Below are positions 46,305-58,041 of a DNA stretch of 64,000 bases, piece by piece. The translations under genes were made by a program, and so were the position numbers. How positions within the stretch are numbered: the stretch's first letter is position 1; every line of letters begins with the position of its first letter. The notes under the pieces were generated by a model, which ran no database searches, was not told the DNA's origin, and saw nothing but the letters and a program-made list of their open reading frames with translations. The stretch is from Gnetum montanum (lineage: Eukaryota; Streptophyta; Gnetopsida; Gnetales; Gnetaceae): the NCBI GenBank assembly GCA_015680685.1, contig MNCI01000556.1, positions 1,449,674 through 1,513,673 on the forward strand, written 5' to 3'.

Positions 46305-46309
46305 CTATG
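46305..46309. repeat. target-site duplication, right copy (CTATG)
   Basis: CTATG directly follows the right LTR end and matches 36,747-36,751. Element 2 coding resumes immediately beyond it on the minus strand. Confidence 0.9.
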
Positions 46310-47640
46310 TAGTGTAGGTCAAACTCCATGATTATCACCTTCCATTGTGCAATTCGACTACTTTCATACATGTTTGTAGTAATCACCTAGAGTACATTGC
46401 CTTTGCAGATAACATTAACTTGACTATGGAGAAGATAGTGTCTCCATTTTTTGAGTACAAAGACCAAGGAGAGATAGTTTTTCTCTACATTGTTGTATTT
46501 TTCCTTGTGGACCACTAGTGCATATCTTAAGTAGTAAATAGTAACCTATGATACATAGTCTTGCTTTTGGAAAAGCAAAGAAGCAATGGATGTATCTGAG
46601 GTTGCAAGATAAATGTAAAAAGGCTTATCTCCCTGCATAGGGTAGACTATCCGAAGTTGAGCCAGCTCCTTTTTAGGTTGTCAAATGTTGAGCTATCCAC
46701 TCAAAGTGGACATCCTTTTTGAGAAAATGTTGCATTGCCTAAAAATTATTGATCAACCAAGTGATAAACCTAGATATGAACTATTATTTTTGTAGCTCCT
46801 TAAGGTTCATCAATGGCACTAATTTGGTAATAGCCTTAACCTTATCAGGGTCTACATGTATACCTGCTTCTGATACTACAAGCCTAGCATGGTACTAGTT
46901 TTGATTCCGAAGACATAATTTTTGGGATTCAACCTAAGGTCATGTCTAAGGAAATGTTTGAGGACATGGTCCAAGTCACCTACATGGTTCTAAGCTAACT
47001 TGGACTTAACTGCTATATTGTCAACATAGTCATTGAGTAATTATAGTAGATAATCACTAAAGATGTATGTCATCATACATTAATAGGTTTCTCTTGTGTT
47101 ATTAAATCCAAAGGGCATCATTATATAGCAAAAAATACCCCAGGTAGTCATGAAGGTGGTGCTGATTTGGTGCTTTAGGTTGATTTGAATTTGGTTGTAC
47201 CCTGAAAATCCATCCAAAAAGAACAACAAAGCATGACAAACCATAGTATTCATGAGTTGGTCAATTGGTCAATACTAGGCAATGGAAAATCATCTTTGAT
47301 GGTTTCCTTATTTTAAGTCTTCTAAGTCTATCAAAATGCATATACTTCCATTTGTTTTAGGGACAACTATAATGTTTGAAACCTAGTTAGTAGAATCAAC
47401 TACTCATATGAAACCAACTTTGTAAAGCTTAGTGATTTCATCGCAAACTTCCAACATCACCTTAGGATTGATGTTGAAAGCTTTTTATCTAATTGGTCTT
47501 ATGAGAGGATCAAGATTAATGTTGTGTTATATTAAGTGAGGATCCAAGATTGGAATGTCCTCATAGGACCATGCAAATTCCTTGATGTTATCGTTAAGGA
47601 TTTTACAGATGCTTTGTTTGATTTGAGACTCTAATAAAGA
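46310..47640 (-). pseudogene. Element 2 reverse transcriptase and first RNase H
   Basis: Minus-strand RT motifs: KLYKVGFI and VSNIIVVPKTNGSICILIDL (~47,420-47,330), FLDGFSGYNQIQINLKHQISTTFMTTWGIFCYIMMPFGFNNT (~47,220-47,100), YVDNIAVKS at the YxDD site (second Asp changed to Asn, ~47,020), HVLKHFLRHDLRLNPKNYVFGIKTS and the connection region. RNase H follows: ATSDASIASLLFQ (DAS, ~46,600), YYLRYAL, AEK-like NNVEKNYLSLVFVLKKWRHYL and QWKVIIMEFDLHYI (~46,330), at which point the Nested Element interrupts. Several stops are present. Confidence 0.88.
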
Positions 47641-47649
47641 ACTAAGTTT

Positions 47650-48110
47650 CAATGTCTTTGCTTTTCCTTTACATGTTACTATAAGGATTTCAATGAGAAG
47701 ATCCTCAGTTACATCACCTGCCTCTAGGTCTAGAGCTCTAACTAGATGGTCTAGCTAGTCTAGAGATGTCTCTAAGGATGCTATGTTTCTGTCATAAGTC
47801 ACAGGTTCAAAGTCTAGAAGCTCAGTGTTTATGCATCTCGTGGAACCACTATAAGGTCTAGTCAAGACTAAGGGTGATTGAAGACTCTCATATGCATTCG
47901 TTCTATAATCATGCTAAAAAATCCTACAAAATAACCAAAAATGTCAAGTGGAACCTATCTTAATAAGGTGAAATGCATAAAATAAAGAAGACAATGTTAT
48001 GAAGATTTGGCTAACTATGCAATTGTTGGATCAGGCAAGAAAGTTTCTTAAGTAATTTTGTGGCCATAAAATTGCTAGTTTAAAGTCATAGTAGACTATG
48101 GTTTATGTGG
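47650..48110 (-). other. upstream pol spacer with one family motif
   Basis: Weakly coding minus-strand sequence of the protease-RT linker leads into one copy of the family motif (GCTAGTTTAAAGTCATAGTAGAC at 48,070-48,092). Beyond it the Element 2 similarity ends and the plus-strand block begins. Confidence 0.4.
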
Positions 48111-48239
48111 TAAACATGTGTTTAAGAAAAGCTTGGAAGTTTTTAAATGTGGGGTAAACTATATGTTTATTAAGCAATAAAAAAATGCAAAAAAATTTCT
48201 AAGTGTAGGGACGTTAAAAAAGTTGGAAAAAATTTTCTA

Positions 48240-48975
48240 ACTCTATGTGTTATGCTCATGCCATGTTATGCATGGGACATGCAACAATCCTATGTTATGT
48301 ATGGGACATGGGATAGGCCCTAGGAGGGTGACATATCCTTCAACCTAGAAGGGTATAAATAAGGGTTTTTACCATAGTAAAGCTATCATTTTTGAAGTTA
48401 AAGTAGATAGTCAATGAGCGTAGGATGGCCATGGCGAAGGGAGGCAGAGCATAGAAATGATAGAGAGAAAGCTAGAGCATAATAGAGAGGAAAGAATAAA
48501 GCAAGAGCATAATAATTAACCATGATGTGCTATAGTAAACACCAACATCTTGGCCTCACCAATGTGGATGAAGGAGAACACATATTGAGGTGTCTTCCCA
48601 AGGGATGCATATAGGATTGTAGAGAGATGTCATTAGCCAAGTAAGGTGCTACACTTTACCCTCATGATTTATTTCCCTTGTTTCATGTTTACTTTGGGGT
48701 TTTGGACTTTTGACGGCAGTTTTCCTTGGGCAAGGACTACCACTACCATTGCAGCCATCTTGAGTCATGGACAAGGAAGAGAGTGTGCATAGTACATTTT
48801 TTTTAACTTTTTGAGCTTTTTGTTACAAGGGTTTGGTGTCCCATGCACAGCATAGGATAGGGGTTTTCTTAGCATCCTATGCATAGTATAGAACAAACAT
48901 TTCTTGATGTCTTGTGCACAACATGGGATAGGTATTTTCCTTGGTGTCTTACACATAATGCAGGATAGGGTTCAA
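48240..48975. repeat. GCATGGGACATGGGATAG-type tandem motifs
   Basis: Diverged copies of a motif around CCATGTTATGCATGGGACATG (48,255-48,315) and CCATGCACAGCATAGGATAGG-TTTTC (48,840, 48,880, 48,920, 48,955; spacing ~40-50 bp) occur here. A TATAAATA box lies at 48,354-48,361 on the plus strand. Again palindromic motifs repeat around a TATA box; no protein is evident. Confidence 0.5.
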
Positions 48976-49585
48976 TTGAGATGGTTTGAAGAAGAAAATG
49001 GAGCATGATAGTCTAGGATGGGTGACTATGATGATCATGGCTATCATACTAAGGTATGTTCTTGAGAGCATAATGAGAAGTGAGAAAAAAATTTGTTTTC
49101 TAGCATCATGCTTTATAGGCAATGTAGTCAACAGGTTACACTCTACAGTTGGAAATTTTAACAGTTGGAAATTTTGGTGGTTCTTATGCTCAGTGAGGAG
49201 TGAAAAAAACACTTTGAAACTTTTTTTGGTTTTTACACTTTGTGGGAAGCATAACTAACACTTGGAAAAATTTTATAGTTGTTACCCTTTTGACACTTAG
49301 AAAAATTTTGCTATGCTTTGCTAGGAACATAACTGATACTTAAAAAAATTTTGTAGTTTTGAAAGTTATCCTCTATGAAAAGCATAACCAATAGTTAGTG
49401 AATTTTTTCTTGATACAACATAGATGTTAGTGTTGTGCCCAGCTGAAGACTAGGCATGTTAGATGGGTATGTTGACTTCCCTTTCCTGTGAGGCTTGGTG
49501 AAAAGTTAAGTATGTTGAATGTAATTTCTATGCATTTTCTATTCAACACTAATGTTATCTTTTTGTTTCTATTGTGGAATTGTAG

Positions 49586-50060
49586 GGTATTGTTGAAACC
49601 TATCCTCATCATGGTGGAGTTGGTGGGCATCTTGTGCTACATGAGCAAGACTATGCCAAATGTGCCTGCACTAGATACACATGTAGGCCACCAAGCAGTA
49701 TGGTTTAGGTTGGGTGCATAAGAATTCCTAGAATTTTTGCTTCACCAATTCAGTGTGATGATATGGTCAGACTTGGTGGTAGAAGCAATGGGCATCATAA
49801 TGGAAACACTATTGCCAAGGTTGAACAGAGGCATTCTAAGGTTCATATCTAATGAGCTTGCAAATGATGAAGGAGCAGAGAGCTTCGAATAAGGTAGCAA
49901 TGGCCTTAGCCTTTTGTCTAGGATATAGGGAATTTCAATGCTACAACAATAACAACACTTTGTTCATTACCCAACACCTACACACTCTTTTCTAGAACCC
50001 ACCTGGGATGGTGTATTATGCTAGAGGGTGAGTCCCCTTTCAATTTCTTGCACTACTTAT
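49586..50060 (+). pseudogene. HAD/FCP1-phosphatase-like pseudogene, copy 2
   Basis: After an acceptor-like TTGTGGAATTGTAG (ending 49,585) the plus strand reads PILIMVELVGILCYMSK, a HQAVWFRLGA-EFLEFLLHQFSVMIWSDL segment, AIGIIMETLLPRL, then near 49,949 NTLFITQHLHTLF-NPPGMVYY. It aligns with copy 1 (30,130-30,560) through the same boundaries, including the splice acceptor. The pattern GAxEFLxFxxxxFxVxIWS and NTLxxxxxxxxxxNPP resembles HAD phosphatases of the FCP1/NLI type. The two Asp of DxDG and DDSP are absent in both copies. A family relation is likely, activity is not. Confidence 0.45.
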
Positions 50061-50439
50061 TAGATTATGGTTTAGGATGCTAACTACTTACATCTATTGC
50101 CAAGTTTTGCATTGATGGAAATGGCCTCCATGATGAGGAGGGGCATTGAATTTGACTTAAACTACACTACAAGAATTCTCATCTTTTGAGAATGTATGTC
50201 ACAATGATTGGATATATTAGGGAAAACCTAGTGGAAATTCCCCATCGATATTCCAAGTCTTATGAGAGGTGCTAGGCCCTTAACTAGTTAGATGCTAAGT
50301 GGGCAACTAGAATACTAAGCATGGAGGAAGTTTCAACCGCAGATCATTCATGCCAAGTCAGTCATGTCTTACTTATTTTTATGCACTTTTTACTGTTTTC
50401 TTTTTTTATGTTGCAAATTTTACCTTTTCTTATTGCAGC

Positions 50440-51090
50440 TACAGTTAAGTGAAGAGAGGTCATGATGGTTGCTAAAAGTCATACTAAGGCCACTCTCATC
50501 TTCAAATATGGTGAGGTTAAAAGCTCACAACGTTGGTTGTGCTTTGAGGCCACAATGGATGTTTCAAGGAATATTCAGTGAGCTAGGCTTATGGACATTT
50601 TCTTGGCCATTATCCCAAGCATTCTAGTGGCCAAAATGATAGCCATAATTGACTCCTTCACTAAGAGTAATAATTGCTTCAACACACAGGTCTGTAATGT
50701 ATGGGTGATTTTTGAAGTTATAGACAAATTCCTTATAGACCTCTTCAGCATCCCCTTTGAGGGTCTACTAGTTGTAGAAAAGATTGATAAAGACCTAGAC
50801 CATTAAGAGAACATTGAGAAGTGGTTGAACAATTACTAGCTTCACAAAGGAATACCAATTAAGGAGGTGAAGGTGTCTGTGGTTCACCATCTCTATCTAG
50901 TCTTTTGAGCTCATGCATTTCCAAATCTACTTTCCAAAGAAAAGATTCTTGGGGTTGAACAAGCTTGGATCATGAGGGACATGATAGAGGAGGGAACATG
51001 GTACAACTGGGCCAATTACCTTGTTAACAACCTACATGCTAAAATTATGAGGTTGTGCCACCACCTCAAAGCATGATCACACATGCATTT
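50440..51090 (+). pseudogene. coding-like exon of a repeat-borne ORF
   Basis: It begins after an acceptor-like TTTTCTTATTGCAG (to 50,439). One frame gives MDIFLAIIPSILVAKMIAIIDSF, VCNVWVIFEVIDKFLIDLF (50,591-50,806). The same frame continues through a stop as ENIEKWLNNY, GIPIKEVKVSVVHHLYLVF, LLSKEKILGVEQAWIMRDM and WYNWANYLVNNLHAKIMRLCHHL. Helical, Trp/Tyr-containing sequence of this kind resembles ORFs carried by plant repeats (putative plant transposon proteins), but I cannot name the family. It follows HAD-like copy 2 on the same strand. Confidence 0.4.
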
Positions 51091-51419
51091 TTCATTCTTC
51101 GTAGCATGCCTATGAAGATTTGTAGAATTTTTGGTGGTTCATGAGAATAGGTGGTGGATGGTGCAAGATTTTCACCAAATTTCTAGGCCATGATAAAAAC
51201 ACCACAAAATTTTGGCTAGCACTTTCAGATAGAAAATAGAGCTAATTCATGATGATCCCCAGCATGACCAAGCTCCATAGCATCAAAATAGCATCGAATG
51301 GAGCATAATTGAAAAGGAAAAAGTTCCCCAGGACCCACAAGTGACTACATCAACATCCAACATTTGCAATTTCAAGTTTTGGATTCAAAATACTTAGTTT
51401 TGACCAAGTATACTCTGTT

Positions 51420-52470
51420 CACGCTAGGCTATACGTTGGCCAGCGTACAGACCAGCGTATGGAAATTTTTGCGCCCCAAAAAAAGAGTCAAAACATTCCA
51501 GAATTGAGCATCTGGACCCCTGATGAACTTCTCCAAGGTCCTCAATAGCTCCCAACCTCCTAAAAATTTAATTTTGGGTCCTAAATGATGCCAATTCATG
51601 TCTATACACTAGGTAGACCTTGGTATACCCTGGCCAACGTATAGCCCAACGTATACCATCAAAAAGGACTCAAAAAAGGCATCCCAGAGCAAGATTTTTA
51701 CATCAAATTAACTCTTGGAGGTAGAAAAAATATTGAGCATCATCACTAGCTCCTGAAGATCAAGTTTTGACCTTGAAATGATGCATTTTCATGTGTATAT
51801 GCTGGGTACACCTTGCTATACGCTGGCCAGCATATAGCCCAATGTACACCACAATGAATGGGGAAAATCATGCATTTTTGGGCAAGTTTTCAACTTGGAA
51901 TTGATCCTTAGGACATGGGAAATAATCCTACAAGGTCATAGGCTTCAAAAAAACTTTATTTTTGGACTTCCAACGAGCCATTTTCACCTATTTACGTTGA
52001 GCACACCTTGGTATATGTTGGCCAGCGTATAGCTCAGCATAGACCACTATAATAGGCCCGAAACTACATCAAAATGAAGTCAAAATTGGCATCCAAACAC
52101 CTTGGAGGATCAGCAGTGCTTAGGCATCAAGGGACAAGCACTAGTGTATAGAGTTAGACATCCAACATGGCATTTCATGGGGTGTACATTGAGGTTGATG
52201 CTGGCTAGCGTATAGCCCAATGTCAACCCGACAAAGTCATCCAAAATAGTAGCAAATCAAGGAAAAATCAGTTCAAATTCGACATATGACACCCTTAGGA
52301 CATGATCCATGTAGATCTATAGTCAAAATTGGCTTTGGAGATCAAAATTTTGTCCAAAATGCATCATTTATGGTCCATACATTGGCCAGCGTATGGAGTG
52401 TATAGAGCATATATGCTAGTGTACACATGCTAGATGTCCAATCTCATATGCTGAATGCTCTATGCAGATG
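51420..52470. repeat. ~190-bp tandem array of palindromic units
   Basis: Six units have the centre GGCCAGCGTATAG at about 51,437, 51,631, 51,825, 52,020, 52,202 and 52,385. The core is a TATACGCTGGCCAGCGTATA palindrome, best kept at 51,817-51,836 with one mismatch. It is followed by a second half-site, CCCAACGTATACC. Between cores lie diverged A-rich stretches such as AAATGATGCATTTTCATG. No protein is encoded. A TATA-like CTTATAAAAACCC lies 300 bp downstream (52,768). Confidence 0.85.
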
Positions 52471-52764
52471 CCAACACATGCTTGAGGACTTCAAGACATG
52501 ATGAGGCCAAAAAAATTAGGCTAGATCATGGCTCTAGAAGCTAGAGACATTATTCTTGATGTAACATACAAATTCTTTTGTAAATTTTAAGTTTTTTGAG
52601 CATTCCAAGCCTATACACTAAGCGTTCATATGCTAGCATGTATGCTACACACTGTATAGTTGTAACATATCCTGCACTTGGTCAACGCACCACCTATCTC
52701 CCTATCTAAATTTTTCTCACCTCATAGCTACTCATCAACTTCCAGATCTGAATTTAATGCCCAA

Positions 52765-55330
52765 GATCTTATAAAAACCCTGATTTGTCACTAGATTGGG
52801 GTTGGCAATTTTTACAAACAGATCCAAGAACTAGAATATGGGGATACTTAGCAAATTGGAGCATCAACCTTTGTACGCTGGGCATCAGACTTGGATGCTA
52901 CATTTCCCTACAACCCAAAACCTGCATCTTGCAGCACCCATCATCACCCACTGAGGCTAAACATCCACCTTGTGATCAATCCACAACTGCGTTCTGACCG
53001 TTGCACACTGTAATCATTTTTCAATACAAAATAATTTACATTTTGTCCAGATTTACTGCACTTTTTCTTTGTTTTTCTAATTTATGTTTACATTCCCATT
53101 TATGTTATTGTGCCTATTTACATTATGGTTTACATTTAATGTGCATCGTTTACGTATAACCCAATGCATTGCAAAGTGTGTATGTTGGGGAAGTCCTCGT
53201 TTGATCCACACGCAGACCATTCAAGGAACTCTGCCTTCATCCATTCTAGCTTGCCCTCAAGCAAAGGTAGGATTTTCTATATTTCTTCCTAGGATCTCCT
53301 AGTGCTTATTTCATTCCAGCCTTGCACCGATGATTTCAGATGGTACACATGGGTTCATCACCTATTTAACACTACATGGTCATAGGACACTCTAGAGGTG
53401 ATTGGCAAGTCATTTTCAGTAATGACTAAAGGAAATGTGGGATGATCCTAACACACACATGATAGTGCTAGGGAGGCCCCACCAACCAACACTAGAAATG
53501 TAGTGAGAGGGGCACGACTCATTGCCAAGATAGTGAGATAATCCAAAATAAAGATTAAGAAGCCACATTCTACGGAGGTTCCTACATATGAAATGGAGGA
53601 GGATGGTAGAAAACTCCAATTTAAGATCCACAATGTGTGCTTAGAAATTACAAGTAATTATGCATTATTTAATACTACTATAATGTGTCATGCTATATTA
53701 CCCTCATTATTGACAATTCTAAATCTAATTTGTGTGACATAGGCAAGAGGACTCTTGTAGTGGTAGTAGAGCCTACAGAGGAGGATGTCCCTAAACATAA
53801 GGTACATATGGCAAATCAAGATGAATGGAAAGCTACCAAAGTGCTAAGGAAACTTGAAGAAGAAGGGTTGCAATTTGAAGGATTGAGTTTGAGAGTTTCT
53901 TTCACAACATGCAGATAGACAATCCCCTTGCTCTCACACTTGAGGGCTTGGTGGGTAGGAGCATTGCACCATTAGTTCTTTTGTTTTATTACTATTTTTC
54001 TTCCTTCTCCCTTATTTTTTTATTGTATTATTCTAACTTTCACACCCTTCACTATTGTCTATTTGATAATCACTAAGTATATTATGTTGCAGTAGTCAAT
54101 GTTTTTGCTGAATGTTCAACATCCACATCCACCTTCCATACACAACCATGGACAAAGGTTCTAGATAAGTTTGTCTTCATGCAAGGCATGGTGGATGATA
54201 TGATAGATCATATAAAAAAAATGGACCCTAAGATTGATATGCCTATTCTATTATATATTTTCCTTTTTTATTAATTTTCTTATTTGGTTTGTGGCTAAAA
54301 TTATCTTGTCTATTATGTAATGATAGGTTCATAACTTAAGTGAGACCCAAAAAAGGTAGTCTAGGTTGATGTTGTGCCTAATTTTCCACCTAAGGTGAAG
54401 TGCCTCATCACATCTATGATGAGACAAGAAAATAAAAACTGTACTCCTGCAAGAGCATTATGGGAGTGTATATGTGTTCATGAGAACCTATAGAAATGGG
54501 TGCATGAGCTTTAGAAAAAAAAGGACAAGCCAAGAGGAAAAATTGGAGGACTTGCAATTTCGTGATGAATTCTTAGTAGCATGTGAAAAATTAGATAGTA
54601 GCTAGAACACAGCTGAAATTAATTATGCCAAGTATTGATCAAGTGTTTAGGGCAGGAATAAATCCACCCTTGAGGTGATTGAGCAATGGATATAGTTGGA
54701 CCTACTACCTGGAAAAAATTAATACTAGAAGGATTATAGCACAAAAGTGTACTAGGGGGGCAAGAATTAAAAGAATTACAAGCACCACTACAAGCAAGAA
54801 TGTGAAGTGTACTATGAAAATTAATGAGATGAGTTTGTGGAGTGCTAATCCCAAGAAATATTTCTTGATGCATTCAACAAAACACAAACTTACGAACTAT
54901 TTGTAAGCAATGTAGTGGTGAGTGGAACCCTAGAGAGACAGATCATTGTGCCTTTTGAAGAGGTAACTTCTACAACGTTTTCACTAGGGCCATCCTCATG
55001 GATAGCCATGGAAAAGGAAAAAGCTCTTGTAGGTATTGACCTTAGCAAGAAGGACTAGACACAATTATTGAAAGATGAAATCCTCCGATACTTGCAGGAA
55101 AGCCTCAATAAGATGTGCCCAGACATGGATGTAGGCCCTTCTCAGGTTGGCCTAATTTGCATCATTTTTATTTACTTCATTATAATGTTTCATGTCACCT
55201 TATTTGTTAGCTAATTCATTGTTTTATTTTTATATAACATAGGTTCTAGGTTATGGCATAGGACCTAACAGAGCAACCAAAAAAGAGGAAGTGGAGGAAC
55301 CTTGGACTCCCCCATACCCACTATAGGTTT
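52765..55330 (+). pseudogene. multi-exon coding-like block, unrecognised
   Basis: Downstream of a TATA-like box (52,769) come several splice-like borders: donor GCAAAG|GTAGG (53,265), acceptors GACATAG (53,741), TATGTTGCAG (54,093), AATGATAG (54,327) and ATAACATAG (55,242), and donor CTCAG|GTTGG (55,145). The exon at 53,742-53,918 reads TLVVVVEPTEEDVPKHKVHMA, then KLEEEGLQFEGLSLRVSF. The last exon has LGYGIGPNRATKKEEVEEPWTPP. I do not recognise a family. Stops are present throughout. It is inserted opposite to Element 2. Confidence 0.35.
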
Positions 55331-55519
55331 AAATGCCCAAAATGTAACCTTGTTATTGGGTAATTTTATGCTTTTGGATATTTCATATTTTGAATGTAAA
55401 CTTGAACTATATATCTTATTAATAGTTTAATGAAAATGTGATGTTTATTTTTCTATAATTTTGTTGTATCTTATGTAATGTTATTATATATTTAACTTGT
55501 CATTTGATTGATGCAATTA

Positions 55520-55645
55520 GGCCCTTATGGGCCCTATGCTAATTTAAGGCCATGGCAGAAGGTCCATCACTAGTTTAAGATCATTTCAGGCCATTGTTAG
55601 TTTAAGTTCATTTTAGGCCATCACAAATTTAAGGTTGTTTCAAGC
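55520..55645. repeat. family motif cluster after Element 2 gag
   Basis: Four copies of the TAATTTAAGGCCATGGCAG / CTAGTTTAAGATCATTTCAGGCC motif mark the edge where Element 2 sequence resumes to the right of the plus-strand block. A pyrimidine-rich stretch follows at 55,650-55,700, as it does beside the motif in Element 1. Confidence 0.65.
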
Positions 55646-55959
55646 CATCTTTGTTCTTTTTTGTTTTTGTTTTTGTTATTTTTCTTCTTTTTTTCTCATT
55701 TAAAAAGGCTAAATGAAATTTCATGAACTAAAGAAATGAAATAGCTAATGTAGGATATAAATAATAATGCAATCATAACTATACAAGTGAAGAATAAAGG
55801 ATAAGTGACACATGCAAGAAAACTAAGGGCATTCCTTAGTCGTATAGTTTTTTTCTAACCTGATGTAGGTTAGGAGGCATGTAAGGTCTAGGAGGCATAA
55901 GATAGTATTCTCCTAAACCTTCATCTATTGCAAAGAAGGGAAATTTTTCCTAGAGGGCT

Positions 55960-56960
55960 TCCTCAAGGAGGTTTCTTGCCTCACTTGGTTGTTTAGAATC
56001 AGCTAAACAACATTGAATTTGATTTCAAACAAGTGGTGCATCTTTAGAGAAATCTTTGAAAAGCTTTGCCCCATGGCTATTGATGATTTGGGTTGGTTGT
56101 TTCCCATAGTGCTAGAACCCAATGCTTTGTTGTTGTTGGCCAAGGCTTTAGACACTTTGGCCATTTGCTTAATGTTGTTGGCTTTAGCTTCATCAGCCAC
56201 AACTAATAGTTTTTGTCATCTTCTCTTTTTCTTTGTCCTTTTTCATATATGCATTTTTATAGGCCACATAGGCTAGGTCCTTTTGCCATGTCTTGTATGT
56301 TCTTGGGTTGAGCAAAAGCTTGGTTGAGAGAATGCGAGGCTAAGTAGTATAGTTTTGACTTAATAAAATCATTTACTACATCCTTAAAGATAGCCAAGAA
56401 GGTGAGTTTCTACTATTAGCTCATGAATTTCATTGAGGGAAGCACTCCAATGTTATATAAATTTTTGTACTAGCTCTAGTACCCCTTGCTTGATGTTCAT
56501 TAGCTAGTCTAAGATAGCCTCGGGCTTCAAGTTATACTTGAAGTGAGCTACAAATTGGCTTAGTTGCTCCTCTAAAGTTGATATGGAAGCTCTATGGAGT
56601 GCACGATACTAATCAAGGGCTTTGCTCATTAGCGACATGGCAAAGATGTAGATGATTGTGTATTGCCATGATTCCAAAAGTAAGCATTCAAAATGGAAAG
56701 TTACTAGGTGGGTAGTGGGATCCCCCTTACTATTTTATTTCATAAATTAAGGATGTTGGACCCCAAGAGGCAGTGTTAGCAGTGGGACTACAAGATTGAT
56801 AGGATCATCTTGATAAAAGTCCATCATATGAACCATTTCTGAGTTGGTAAATTTAAGTAGCCTAACCTCCTTCATGAGAGTTTTAATGAGTTGGAATGCT
56901 TGGTCAAAACTTGTGGATGCCACGGTAGGTTGCACTGGCTATGTATGGGTTGTGGTAGAG
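55960..56960 (-). pseudogene. Element 2 gag relic
   Basis: Minus-strand translation gives STSFDQAFQLIKTLMKEVRLLKF, MVHMMDFYQDDPINLVVPLLTLPLGV (56,935-56,750), then GDPTTHLVTFHFE, WQYTIIYIFAMSLMSKALD-YRAL (~56,640), STLEEQLSQFVAHFKYNLKPEA, MNIKQGVLELVQKFI and WSASLNEIHELIVETHLLGYL. It matches Element 3 gag almost residue for residue through FYQDDPI and LTLPL. It has stops and small shifts. Upstream, a 34-bp direct repeat (56,947-57,003) resembles expansion of the Gly/Ser-rich N-terminus. Confidence 0.8.
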
Positions 56961-58018
56961 GGTGCTGCACATTATGGGTTGTGGTAGAGGGTGCTGCACA
57001 TTATTTGGTGGCTAGCTACCATAGGCATGGACTTAGGTTGTGAAATTGTCACTCTTGCCTCAAAGAAGGTAGATGACTATGACTGGTGCATCATGAAAGT
57101 GGAGGTCAGCTATTGGATAGAGGTGTAAAATGGACCATTGCTATCTGAATGAGACTCAAGCTCCTCTTACTCATCTTGCAGGGGCTTGTCATAGTTTGAT
57201 ACTACATCTTGTTCTTTCAGCCCACTTACCCTAATAAGTTGGTCTAGGAGCCACCCAAAGGTGTTGGTAAGTAGGATGAATGCATCAAAAGTGGGAAGGA
57301 ACTCCTTCACATTTCAATAAATTATTTCAAAATTGTACTTCACTTCTATTTCTTGGTGGTCTAAGGATAGGCTTTCCTAAATCTTTGCACAAAGAAAGTT
57401 ATATCTTTCATCATCCAATGCCCTCTATTCAAGTGATTGGTTATGTAGTCTAAGTGATTATTGTTGTGGTCATATAGGAATGGGGGGTTTCTTAATGTCT
57501 ACTCCTCCTTGAATAGGATAAGCTACCTCCATGCTTAGGGTAGAGGTGGAAGTTTTTGTAAGATTCATGTTTCTATGTAGAAAAATGTAAGAAAAGAAGG
57601 TGTTGCCAGAAAATGTTCAAGTGTAGTAAATGTCAAAAAAATAGCTAAGTATGTAAACTATGAAAATAGGCCAAAAAATGAATAACTTTGGAAATGCTAT
57701 CAAAAAATGACTTAATTTGGCATTACCCTCATTATTCTCTAAGGGATTATGATGCTATAAAGGGTTGTTACACCCTCTAGAACACCTAGAGCTTGATATG
57801 ATGGACATAGTTAGGCTTTTGATCCTATGGGGTTCTAGGGGAATCAACAATTGGGACCAATATACACCAATTGAACCATAGACAACTCTTGTACTACCTT
57901 ATGATCTAGATATTGTTGTAGCAAGTTCACAGGGGTGTTAGGTCTATGCTAGCTCACCACTAGTTATGAAGGTGCAAAAGGCATGTGGGACTACCCTTGA
58001 ACATAGAAGGAATGGGAG

Positions 58019-58036
58019 TCTCTCCTTTTAGCACCA
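58019..58036 (-). promoter_or_regulatory. Element 2 primer-binding site
   Basis: On the minus strand TGGTGCTAAAAGGAGAG begins a few bases beyond the LTR end. It is of the same family as the sites at 23,233, 40,264 and 60,542, and supports 58,042 as the 5' LTR border. Confidence 0.7.
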
Positions 58037-58041
58037 AAAAT

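Noticed and set aside
34880-47640. Integrated plant pararetrovirus (caulimovirid) as source of the RT
   Set aside because: Integrase, two RNase H domains and flanking LTRs with a primer site fit a Tat-lineage Ty3/gypsy retrotransposon. No movement-protein motif was seen.
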